Shown here piece by piece: positions 10,901-24,210 of a stretch of 64,000 nucleotides of DNA. The stretch lies in the NCBI GenBank assembly GCA_964017045.1, contig OZ024802.1:27778293-27842292 (forward strand), given 5' to 3'. The DNA is from Omphiscola glabra. Lineage: Eukaryota > Mollusca > Gastropoda > Lymnaeidae. The notes below the pieces were generated by a model, which worked only from the letters and a program-made list of their open reading frames with translations, was not told the DNA's origin and made no database searches. Every line of letters starts with the position of its first letter. Position 1 is the stretch's first letter. The position numbers were made by a program, and so were the translations under genes.

Positions 10901-13900
10901 TCAGCATCGAACCCACCTTCTCCATTGCTCTCCATGCGCGAAGCTGTATTCACCGTGTCGCCAAACAGGCAGTAACGTGGCATCTTCATTCCGACCACTC
11001 CGGCGACTACCGGCCCTGAAATAAAACCACAAGAACTAAATCGTTTCCAATCCCGGTTTTCTGTTTAATACATATTTTTTTAATGACGTCATGCAATTGG
11101 AACCGATAAATATAAATAAAGTCACTCTTAAGAACAACAAATATGGAATTTACTCAGTTGTAAGACAGTATTGACAGTTATAGAAGGTTTTGAAAATCAA
11201 TCTGAAACTTTGTGTATGTGTTACGGGCGAGGTGCCTGTAACAGAATACACTTTCTTTTACTTTGTGGTTGTATTCGTTTCGTAAAGACATAACATTCTC
11301 ACGTGTAGGTGGGCAAACATAGTTTTTTAAGGGTTATGTACAGTGTCGAACTTAGACTTGCTGAGGCCCTGAGCTTTACAGAGTCCAGAGGCGCCCCCCC
11401 CCACCCCCCTACTTTTTTAAAATTATATCAGCTGGGCAAATATAATTTTTAAAAATCTATAGCCGGTAGATTCTGGGGCCCTAAACTGTAGCTCACTGAG
11501 CTTATAGGTAAATGTGGCACTGGTTATGTACACTGATGTTACGGTCGCTTAGAGGTTGTTTCGCCCCCCCCCCCCGCACCACTTTTTAAAGAACTAAACA
11601 GTAACGTAACCGGAAATGGAATTATAAATTTTTATCAACGTAATTCCAGAGGCGTAATAATTTTGGATTTCAATTTCATAAGATTGTTCATTGAGCGCCA
11701 GTGGGGGTTCCTGTTTAGCATATTCAACGTTATTGTGACCCCCGCAGACAACCAACACAAAAATGAAGATCTTATTTCATCCTTAGACCGAAGACACCCC
11801 CCCCCCCCCAGTTTCACCCACCTGAATGTAGGCCGATTCTTAGCTGCAATCTATGTTCTGGTTTGTGCGGGACCACAAATCTGGCCACCACTTTCAGCAG
11901 CTCCAAGGCCAGTCTGGCAATGTTGAGCACGTGATCATCCCCGTTACGCAACGGTAAACCGGACACCACCATGTAGGCATCCCCAATGGTCTCCACCTAA
12001 AACAGCCGACACGACGAGAGATGTATGTCAGGCATGCTTCTGACAATAGTTTAACTCAGGGATTCTTGGCCCATTATTGACAGTGCAGCACCTGGCTCCA
12101 TAAAAAAATCTAAATCCACCCCACTTTAAAAAAAAATAAAAATCCTACATACCCCCTCCCATAATTTTTGATCCCCCGGGTCGATAAAAGTAATAGCCAA
12201 ACTGTAAACGACACAGGCGAATTTATAATAAATCCTTTTATGAAATGTATTTTTGTGAGTTTGCTTTAATTAAACATTTCTATGTCCCCCCCCCCCCCGT
12301 CCCCCCCCCCCCCCCCCCCCACAAAACCAGTACTGGCACCTTGGTTGAGAACCCTCGATTTAAACGAAGCCCCTTAAAATTCTGAGAAGTGTATTTCCAC
12401 AAAGGTTAGAGCAAAGGTTAAAACTGAGACAGACACTGAGACAGACACTGAGACAGACACTGAGACAGACACTGATACAGACACTGAGACAAACACTGAA
12501 ACGGAAACTGAGACTGAGACAGATTCCCGGTACCTTGTAGACATCAAAGTTTTCAATAGCGCCGTCAAATTCAGAATAGAGGGCATTCAGTAAGACCACC
12601 ACCTGGGGAAAGATAAACATTTGATTGTCTGTTGGTTTGATCGTCTGTTTGTTTGATCGTCTGTTGGTTTGATCGTCTGTTTGTTTGATCGTCTGTTGGT
12701 TTGATCGTCTGTTGGTTTGATCGTCTGTTGGTTTGATCGTCTGTTGGTTTGATCGTCTGTTGGTTTGATCGTCTGTTGGTTTGATCGTCTGTTGGTTTGA
12801 TCGTCTTTTTTTTGGGTGTTATATGGGATGCTGGCTTAAACTATGGATTTGGGTTGGGGGGGGGGGGTAATAAATGCTGGTTTATATTAAATAATACGTT
12901 GGTTGCATAAGAATTGATAGAAAAAAATAGCATAAGTCATAAATATTTATGTATAAGAATATTTGAAAATTTTGACGCCCCATGATGTTGGAGACCCCTT
13001 TGCTCCCCTTCTTCTTCCCCCCCCCCCCAATCTGCTCACCTCTAACGGACTACTACCAGCCGACAACGACGTGAAGCCTACGATATCTGAGAAGTATATG
13101 GTGACCATGTCATAAGTCTCCGGGTCAATGGGCTGACCTTGCTTGAGCTTCTCAGACACCGACCTGATAGGAGGAAAATCATCTATGACATTTTTGTTCA
13201 GTAGATTTCAAAAACAGAAACGATATATGTGATCAGTGAATAATACGAATTTAAGACTTTTCGCCTCACGCCTTCATTAGTAAAAAAAAAAAAAAAAAAC
13301 ACAAAAAGAAAATTAAAAAAAAAAAAATTCATGACTGTAAATAGCTGGGAATCCCGTCATTTGGAATAGTTGGGAATCCCGTCGTTTGGAATAGTTGGGA
13401 ATCCCGTCATTTGGAATAGTTGGGAATCCCGTCATTTGGAATACTTGGGAATCCCGTAGTTTGGAATAGTTGGGAATCCAATCATTTGGAATAGTTTGGG
13501 AATCCCGTCATTTGGAATACTTGGGAATCCCGTAGTTTGGAATAGTTGGGAATCCAATCATTTGGAATAGTTGGGAATCCCGTCATTTGGAATAGTTGGG
13601 AATCCCGTCATTTGGAATAGTTGGGAATCCCGTCATTTGGAATAGTTGGGAATCCCGTCATTTGGAATAGTTGGGAATCCCGTCATTTGGAATAGTTGGG
13701 AATCCCGTCATTTGGAATAGTTGGGAATCCCGTCATTTGGAATAGTTGGGAATCCCGTCATTTGGAATAGTTGGGAATCCCGTCATTTTGAATATGTGGT
13801 AATCCCGTCGTTTGGAATAGTTGGGAATCCCGTAGTTTGGAATAGTTGGGAATCCCGTCATTTGGATAGTTGGGAATCCCGTAGTTTGGAATGGTACGAA

Positions 13901-16900
13901 ACCCCGCATATATATATATATATATATGAGTATCTACAGTTTATGCTAAACCGACTATGTCTAAGATGGGGAAGATGGTGTATCTGAGATGGTGTGTCTG
14001 AGATGGTGTGTCTGAGATGGTGTGCATGAGATGGTGTGTCTGAGATGGTGTGTCTGAGATCGTGTGTCTCAGATGGTGTGTCTCAGATGATGGTGTGTCT
14101 CAGAGGGTTGTCTCGGATGGTGTGTCTCAGATGGTGTGTCTCAGATGGTGTGTCTCAGGTGATGGTGTGTCTCAGATGGTGTGTATTACCGAGGTAATAT
14201 TTCGTCCAGTAAAAGTTCGGACTTTTTCTTTTCAAGAGCCAGCTGCTGGGTCCGCTCCTCCACAAGCTCCTCCAAGTTGCTCGTGTACTCTTCAAGGCGG
14301 GCCAGAAGTCGGTCCACCAAAGCAACATCCTTTCCGCTACGTACACGTTAAACATATTTTGTTTTAAAATGGAAACTTATATTTTCATGCTATTTACACG
14401 ACATAATTTATTAGATATGAATGGAGCAACCAAAACTTCAAGTCTATGATAAAACTCTGAAACAATGTCTCAAAATCGCAAGTCTATGATAAAACTTTGT
14501 AAAAATATCTCAGCATTGCAAGTCTTTGATAAAACTCTGTAACAATATCTTAACATTTCAGTCTTTGATAAAACTCTGTCACAATATCTCAGCATTGCAG
14601 GTGTATGATAAAACTCTCTAACAATATCTCAACATTTTTAATCTTTGATTAAACAACTGTAACAACAGGACAGAAAAACCCTCCCACAAGACTTACCCAC
14701 TGAACGTGTTGATAACTTTGAGAACTGTGTCAAACGGTGGCCTTAGTTCCGGAACCTGGGACCAGCATTTCTCCATGAGGGCGATGTAGCTGTCTTGGAC
14801 ACTGACGTCCTGTACTTCCGGCCTGAACGGCGGATTTGTGTCACTGCAGACACGGCGGATGATTTCTGCCTCGGACAAGGAGAAGGCGGTGTTATTGGAC
14901 TATGGAGAATTTATTTTGGGAGTCTAAAAGAAGGATAGACTTATATCAGGATCTCAACGCAAGTAGCAGAAATACGTCGGGCGGGACACTTAGAAAGAAT
15001 GTCAAATGACAGAGGAGTGAAGAGGGTGCACCACCAAAACCACAGAAGAAAACTGCTCAAAGGCAGAGCAGGGCTTAGATGGCTGGATTGTGTGCATAGG
15101 GACATACAGTAGCTGGGAATCCAAGCATGAAAAGAAAAGCATCCGTTAGGTCTGAGTGGAATGATGTGGTGAGGCGGGAGAAAGGCCCCACATGGGCTAT
15201 AGCGCCACGGAGATGGATAGATGGAAAAGAAGGATTTTTTATCTGGTACCCACCCTCCCCCCACTTTTAACTTCCTAAAAGCACTTTTAAAAAATCGTCT
15301 TATTTGAGCAATTTTTTCGCTTGCTTTCAAGATATTAACAGAGACTGTACAGGAATACAGGGAAACAAATTGGAGGTTGGGAGTGGGGGATTCCCCATGA
15401 GTTCGATTTATTGGAATATTTCATTTCAAATTAAAAGTCTTTGATAATCCCTTGTATACTGAATATTGCTATCTAATTTCCTCTCATTTCTTTTTTTTTT
15501 TTGTATAAACCGTAACTATATTTGAAAAACAAAATTAAAGATAAAACATAAAAATAAAAAATAAAAATAAAAGAAAGAAAATCTACAGAGAATAATATGT
15601 AAAATAGCATCCTTTCAACAGAATAATTACTTTCCTTTCAATGCATGGTAGCGTCATCCGATCAATGTTTACGTAGTCAAGGCAACAGCTGCGACCAATG
15701 ATACGAAAGCGGAGCACACCAGCTCGCTCTTTTCTCCCTGAAAAAAAAAATCCCCCCCCCCACTCCCCGAAAAAAACAACAACAACCTCATTACAACTAT
15801 TGACCTCTGCTCACCATCAACCTCCATTAAGTCTCTCTGGCAGTCGTAGGGCACCGAGCGGGTCAACGTCTCCTCCATGATGATGGCGAAGCTGTAGACG
15901 TCCCCTTTCTTGGACCCACCCACTCGTTTCAGTCGGCTGATGTGTTCTGGTGCAACCCACATCAACTCTGTGGGTGGAAATAAATCCAAATGTGGGTCCA
16001 CATCTTCCTCGACATGTACATATATCTTATCAGCTACTGGTACTAGCTTACTGCAGTGGCGTTTCCAATGAGGAGTATCCCACCGGGGAGTAGCCCCTTT
16101 ATTAATAGGTAGGTTTAGACAAGTAACATTTTACTCAATTTTTCTTATGCATTTTATTATAAGATATTTTTTTACTCCAATTTTATAAGGACTTTAAATT
16201 CAAATATATTTCCAACTCAAGCATTGAAATGATAAAGCCCATTTTCGGCAGCTTCATATAAATAGATTTCTAATCTATTACAATAATTCTAATTACATAA
16301 TTGTGGTTTCTACGCAGAGACAGAGAGACCTACATTGTGATCTGGGAAAACTTAAGCCATTAACTTAAGATAATTTGTAATTTCCAGTCTTGTATCGTCT
16401 GACGAAGAATGCATTTAGGTAAATTTGGAGAGATAGTACCGTGGCCGCCATCTTGTTTGCCACAACCCGCGAAGTTATGTCCTAAATGTATCCCTAAACC
16501 TAACCTTAACCCTAAACTTATCCCTAACCTAGGTTTTGACCCTATCAGAACCAGGGTGATGACCCTATCGGAACCAGGGACAAAGCACGCAAATGACGTC
16601 AGGGCCTATCTCTCCAACTTAGCCCGCATTTCATCTTTACTTGTTCTACCTTTGTTTTCAAGCCTAACGATGTCTTATTTCATTCTCTCATCAGCGGTTC
16701 TCAACCTGTGGATCGGGACTCCTTTGAGGGTCGAAAGAACCTTACACGGGGGTCGCCCAAGACCATCGGAAAACACATATTTATGAAGTAGCAACGAAAA
16801 TAATTTTATGTTTGGGGGTCACCACAAGATGAGGAACTGTATTAAAGGGTCGCACGCATTAGGGAGATTGAGAACCACCGATCTGATTGAAACCACTCAC

Positions 16901-18300
16901 TTTGAAGCTCCGAGTGTCTCGAGCTGTCCTTGTCCAGGTCAATGTCGTCCAGCAGCCGAAAGGTTGGCAGACCGAAGTCGGTGACCTTGACATTGAACTT
17001 CCCGTCGACGACACAGTTTGCCGAGGTTAAGCGTCCGTGGCAACCAATCTCTGATTGGTGGATGTAGAGCATTCCCTGTAAAGGAAGATATCATTTAAAT
17101 ACGCTTTAAACAAAGTCAACGTTTCGGTCGCACAAAATGTATACATTTATGCATTTTCACGCATTAGATCCCGAGAGACCAACGAGTTTTCTTCCATATT
17201 ACACAAATTTAGAAATTTAAAAAAAAAAACCAAAAAAAAACCATATAACAAAATTTTAAAATCCCCAAAAGACAATACAAACAAATTAAAAAATCACACA
17301 ATAGTAGCCAAATTTGGAACAGGTAACACAAAATAAAGGCCTTAAGAAAAAATTAATTTTTAAAAATGTTTCCTCTTTCGAAAGTTCAGTGGCAATATGT
17401 GTCAACGCAATAAACTAGTCATAACATTTCACACAGCTCCGAGTACACTTAAAAGGACGATGCTGTGTGTCTCACCCATAAACACAGAGATGGAGAAATG
17501 TAGAGATGGCACACTCGAATCTTTAATAACCCATAGTCTCAAATGTTGGCTCACCTTAAAAAACATCTCTAGCTGGATGTCACCTTAAAATGTCTTTACT
17601 GTTGTCTAGCCAAAACAATGTTTCTGATGTGGTATCACCTTAAAAAGTATATTGTAGTCTCATCATAACAATGTCTCTATTGTTGTCTGACAATAACAAT
17701 GTCTCTAATGTGGTCTCACCATAAAATATCCCTAATGCGGCATAAAAATGTCTCAAATGTGGTCTCGCCATTGCAATATCTATACTGTGGTCTCACCTTG
17801 GCAACGTCTCTCAGCAGAGACACCTTGAACGTCCAGTCCAATTTGAGTGAGTCTGTGAGCAGCACGTCCTGCAGACTTCCCTTCTTGCAGTACTCGTAGA
17901 TCAGGCATACGTTGCCTGGCTCCACGCACGCCCCGACAAAACCTGTCAGATTTTCGTGACGCATCGCCCTGACCTGAAATATACGTCAATTGAACTGTGT
18001 GGCGTGAAGAGTATGTACATTGGCACTAGCATTGTGTACAGCCATGACCTGTAATGTCGGAGTTAGGGCCTGATTTTTTGGAGTAAGAGTCTGACTTGTG
18101 AATAGATACGTGCAGTTATTTGCCCCTTTGACAAAGACTTCGTTTCAGTCTATATGTATGTAGATAGGTCATTATGTTTGTGTGGTAATCTGGCTTAATT
18201 AAATTAATGCCCTAGACACAGTGCCAAGAGGATATCTCATAGGAGAAATACCTTTCAAAGTGAAAACATAAGTCAGATCACCACAGAAAGACAGAGAGAA

Positions 18301-18339
<39 letters not shown>

Positions 18340-21300
18340 CAGAGAGAAAACAGAACAAAGAGTTTATGAACTAAAACCCACCATTTTGAGCTCCAATAAA
18401 ACGGATCTGTTGACTTCAATCTTCTGAACGCGAACTTTCTTGATGGCCACCATCTCGCCCTATAACAGTCAAAGGTGGGGTGGGGGGGGTGAAAAATGTA
18501 GTGGAACAATGCCATGGGAATTCAATATAATTGATTCGGTTGTCATGGCAACTATAGTAAAAAATAAAACAAACCATGTTTAAATAATATAACGATTGTT
18601 AAAACAACAAAAATAAATGAATAAATCAAATTAAAAAATATAGCACAACACAAAACCCAACTCTCCTCGCCCTCTTTGTCTCTCGCTCCCTCTTTCTCTA
18701 CCTCTCTCTCTCCCCTTCTCTCCTCCATCCACCCCCTCTCTCTCTCTCTCTGTCTCTCTATCTATCTCTCTCTCTCTCCACCCCTCTCTCTCTCTCTCTC
18801 TTCATATGTGTACCTTAAAGTTTCCAATAAGCGTAAAGTTCTGACGACCGCCAGACTGTACAGACTGCATATCACTATCTTTTGTTTTCTATATTCGAAT
18901 GAAAAATAAAAAAAGTTATATTTAACAAACATTTCAATAAAATGTGTCAATAAATATCATGAAGTGTGTGAAGTACTGATATTATCTCTCTTATGTGTGA
19001 ATTAAAACTTACCGGAAATTAATACCAAACCGATTTTATACAAAAGACTGGCGTTCAAACCGAAGTCAGTTCAAACCGAAGTTGGTTCAAACCGAAGTCA
19101 GATCAAACCAAAGTTACTTCAAACCGAAGTCAGATCAAACCAAAGTTAGTTCAAACCAAAGTTACTTCAAACCGAAGTCAGATCAAACCAAAGTTAGTTC
19201 AAACCAAAGTTACTTCAAACCGAAGTCAGATCAAACCAAAGTTACTTCAAACCGAAGTCAGATCAAACCAAAGTTAGTTCAAACCAATGATGAAAAAAAA
19301 ATTGGAAGATGCGAGTGAAAAAAGTGGGGGAAAAGTTAATTTTTTAAATAAAATTCATTGATTTATTTTCCATTATTTGCGTTGAAACTAACTTCCAATC
19401 GCACATAATTCCCTTATACAACTTGGTTTATTACTAATGTCCGAATACGGACTTAAAGACTCAAATAGGGATTACAATTTTTTTTTCAATGATGAGAAAA
19501 TATTTCGTGACGTTATAGTTCAGTTTATGAGTCGTGGTGGAGTAATCGAACTGTACAACCCCATTCGTCACCGATAAATTCTTACGTGATTACTTTTCTA
19601 GGTTCAGAAGCCATAAACCAGTATAGCCAGCCAATTAACCGTGATGTAGATACGCTCAACCAGTATACCTGGACAACTTACCATGGTGTAGATACCTTAA
19701 ACCAATATAGCCGGCTAAATTAACGTGGAGAAGATACCATAAACCAATAAAGCCAGACAACTTACCGTGGTGTAGATACCATAAGCCTGTACACCTGTCA
19801 TAGACAACTTACCTTGGAGTAGATACCATAAACAAATATAGCCGGCTAGCGTACCGTGGAATAGATATCACAAAAAACCAGTATCGCCGGTCAACTTACT
19901 GTGGAATCGATGCCACAAACCAGTATAGCCGGCCAACGTACAATGACGTATATACCATAAACCAGTGTAGCCGGCCAACTTACCATGGAGTAGATACTAA
20001 ATTTAGTGCTCTGGGCAAAAGTTTGGCGTAACTTGATGTCCCCATAGTTGACCCTCCACGCCGTGCTGGTCAAGTCCCTCTCCCACACGATGCGCCTGTC
20101 AACAACACACAACATCAACATAATCAAATTGTAAACTTAAGATGCTGCAAGAACATCTCTCCTCAAATCCCCAGATAACATCACCAGAGAGTCCTTGCAA
20201 TGGAACCCACGAGGGCAAAAGAAAGAGAGGAAGACCTATAAGTACATGGAGACGCGAGCTAGAGTCAGACACATTTAAAGTATGGGATACACCTGGAAGC
20301 AACTGGAAAGGAAAGCACAAGACCGAAATGAATGGAAAATTCGTGTAGACGGCCTATGCCCCAGACGGGGTTAAAGGCATACGTAAGTAAGTAAGGTTGT
20401 AGACATAAAATTATAATATTGGATATTCATATTTAACATTGTGTATATACATGTTATAAATATATACCAACAAACCCTGTTCGCAATGGACCCCCGTGAC
20501 ATTAGCTGTAAAACACCGAGCAAAAGGTACACCAGCCTCAATCATTTAAAAGAATTAAATACGAACATAATTATTGTTGAATACTTGGGAATGCGCAAGT
20601 GCGGAATGAGAAACACATTTTCACAGGTAATGTGTGGACATAGTCCTAGGGTTTTGGGTGGGGGGGGGAGTGGAGGGGGGAACCCAATAAGAACATTGTG
20701 TCGTCTGAAAACCAACCTAAAAAAGTGGGACATGCCCTCAAACAGTATGACATGCCCTCAAACAGTATGACATGCCCTCAAACAGTATGACATGCCCTCA
20801 AACAGTATGACATGCCCTCAAACAGTATGGCATGGCCTCAAATGGCATGCCCTCAAACAGCGTGGCACACCTTCAAACAGTATAGCATGCCCTCAAACAG
20901 TGTGGCATGCCCTCAAACAGTATGACATGCCCTCAAACAGTATGGAATGCCCTCAAACAGTGTACATTTTCTGGGCTGTATTTTAAAACTATGATCTATT
21001 GTTTTTCATTTAAGTGGAATTACGAGGCACAAATTTACTGATATGAAAACAACGGAGCTGCCTGGAAGGGGCACTGACAAATGCATCTGTGCCGCCTTTC
21101 TCCGCTTATTTGGGGGGGGGGGTAGAAATATTATTTTTTTTTATCATACTGTGCTTAAAATCGAATATCGTCATCGCTACCCAAAATATGTGAGATTTTA
21201 TGATTACCCCACCCGTAAATAGACTCCACTTACCGGTAAACGAAGAAGCCAACGACGAGAGAGATGATGACGACGCCAAACAAGGTAATTATGGCTATCA

Positions 21301-24174
21301 TGTAGGTGGGCAGGCTGTCTGTAAGTGTAAGGTAGGGGGGGTTGTCGATGTGAGTGGTTAGATTTCAATGGAGCAAGAGAGAGGGAGAGACAGAGAAGGA
21401 GAGACAGAGGCATGGTTAGTTTTCAATGGAGAGAGAGACAGAGACGGAGAGACAGAGGCATGGTCAGTTTGCAATGGAGAGAGAGAGAAGGAGAGACAAA
21501 GGTATGGTTAGTTTTCAATGGAGAGAGAGAGAAAGAGAGAGAGACAGAGAAGGAGATACAAAGGCATGGTTAGTTTTCAATAGAGAGAGAGACATTGGCA
21601 GCGAACTCACCGGGAGGCTGGCAAGCAGAGTTCTCGTTGTCAAATCCACAGTAAGGCACGTTGGGCGGCGATTTGAGCCGGCCCCCACCCCAGTTGATGG
21701 TCCTGTTGGGTACGAGTGTGAGACCCGTTGGTCGATCTCCGTAGTAATAGCCCACAATCTGATGAAGAAATTAGCCGTGAACTACTGGTGTCCAGACTTC
21801 TAAGGCCTTAAAGTTTTTAGAACAGTAACTGGCATACACAGATAAACTACACACGACGCTTTACACATGTCTGTAGACCAGTGGTTCTCAACCTGCCTAA
21901 TGCCGCGACCCTTTATTACAGTTCCTCATGTTGTGGTGACCCCCCCACCCACAACCACAAAACTATGTTCGTTGCTACTTCATACATATGTGTTTTGCGA
22001 TGGTATAAGGCAGTGGTAAGCGAACTTATTAGTAAAAAGAGCCAAAAATCACCAGCAGGACGATTAAAAACTTTTTGAGAGTCAAATTTCTTATCAATAA
22101 CCTGTCAAGAACCATATTTTTCGGAGTCAAAGCCGATTTCTGGCCGTCTGGTCAAGCCGCACTCAGGTCGCTATAGAGCCGCATGCGGCCCACGAGCCGC
22201 GGTTCGCCGAACACTGGTCTAAGGCGCCCCCCCCCCCCCCCCCCCGTGTAAGGATCGTTCGACCCTCAGAGGGGGTTTGCAAGCCACAGGTTGAGAACCG
22301 CTGCTCTAGACACAACAAGATCAGGGTCGTTAACCCAAACACCCGAACCTGAAACTCTCCGGTGACAGGGTCCATGTCCTTGACCGAGAAACTGCTGTTC
22401 CTGTCCCCTTTGACATCAATGATGACGTCACCGGTGACATCTGTGTAGAGTGACAAGCACTACTAAAAAAACTATTCCATTGCTAAAGCAAAAAGATAAT
22501 ATATTTTTTTAAATCTATGCGTGTATGTAATGTATGAATTTTTAAAATGTATTTAATGGATGCATGTGTGTGTGTATGTATGTAGGTATGGCTGTAAAGC
22601 TGTGTTCGTTAGACGCAAACATAAAGTTTCTTGAAGCTTTGTTACCTTTCAAATTACAAGCGGGAACTATCCACATAACACCCGAAACAAGGCACCGGCA
22701 TTTGATGATTCTCGGAAAACAACAAACATTAAAAACATGTACAGGCAGTCGCAAGGGATATCCAGTGCCCACACATTACCACAACTTCCAATTTTCCACT
22801 TTTGCGTAATCCATTAAAAATTAACCGAGTTTCTTTCATCGCAACGATTACTATCCACTTTGCTCACACACACACACGCACTCACAGACATACACAAACA
22901 CACACACGCGCGTACACACAGATGCTCACACACACACACACACGCTAACAGCTTTTAATTCTTTGAAAAAAACCCACACAATCCGCTGATTACATCCAAT
23001 AATCTCTTTTAAACTCCACCGCAGACAGGTACAAAAGACTGCAGCACACATCGCGGGTAAAGAAATCTGACCACATCACCCCAGTTCTACGAGATCTCCA
23101 TTGGCTTCCTGTGAGTAAGCGCATTGACCATAAAATTCTGACAAGCTGGTGTACAGCATGTATGGAAGGCTCTGTCCCTGGCGTACAGCTGTAGGGAAGT
23201 CTCTGTCCATGGCGTACAGCTGTATGGAAGGCTCTGTCCCTGGCGTACAGCTGTATGGAAGGCTCTGTCCCTGGCGTACAGCTGTATATGGAAGGCTCTG
23301 TCCCTGGCGTACAGCTGTATGTAAGGCTCTGCGCATATCTAAAAAAACTGTTTTCTAAATAAGTATCCTTAAAGAGCCTGCGGTCTTCAACACAGTCCCT
23401 ACTGAGAGTTCCTAATGTGGATGGACATAGAAAGAAGTCATACAAGGTGCGCTCTTTTGAAGCGCCTTAATTATGGAACAGTTTTCCTCAATGTTTGAGA
23501 GATATCTAAAATGCTAAAAAATCATTTAAGAAATATTTAAAGACAATTTTCTTTAAATATATTTATGACATCAGAGTGCTTCCAGCATGCTAAAATAGCA
23601 TGGAGACAAGCGCTAAACAAGTAATCAAACACCATCATCATCATCCAACAATGTCTTTAACTCATCGAGACACACCCACATCGGTTACGATACAGCCAAG
23701 AGACAGCCGCACATCGGTTACGATACAGCCGCACATCGGTTACGATACAGCCAAGAGACAGCCGCACATCGGTTACGATACATACGCACGTTTCATCACG
23801 CGACGACCCTTATACCCACCATACGTCGTATAGTTCCACATCCGCTTCGAGACCACTCTTCCGTTGGAGAGGTCATCGCCCAGGGTCAAGGTCGTATTGA
23901 GCGCGAGACCGAATCTAATAATAGCGTCATGGAAGGCGCCCACAAAGTAGTTGACCTGAAATTAAATGCAATCTTAAATCAAGCAACCCTTAAAAACAAT
24001 GTTTTTTTTAGTCTAAAATGTTTTATAAAATGTAATATCCAGCCAGGTAGGGTATGGTTGAGAAGGGGCTCAAAAAGGTTTAACGTTTTTTCGCATGATC
24101 TTGTATTTAATCATCTGGGGCGTGGTTGTCGAAGGGTCTCCGCCAGACATTTAAGACATTTGCGTATTTACCCT

Positions 24175-24210
<36 letters not shown>

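Noticed and set aside
10551..11024. 157- and 126-codon plus-strand frames over cyclase exon 20
   Set aside because: Antisense shadows of the 75-bp array and of exon 20.
15815..15821. Donor GATG/GTGAGC for cyclase exon 14
   Set aside because: Stronger by consensus but gives a frame that does not match exon 15 with either acceptor; the weaker GAG/GTTGAT keeps the frame and family length.
16020..16100. CAGTGGCGTTTCCAATGAGG as a MITE end
   Set aside because: Only one end resembles the CAGTGGCG family; no inverted partner found in the following 300 bp.
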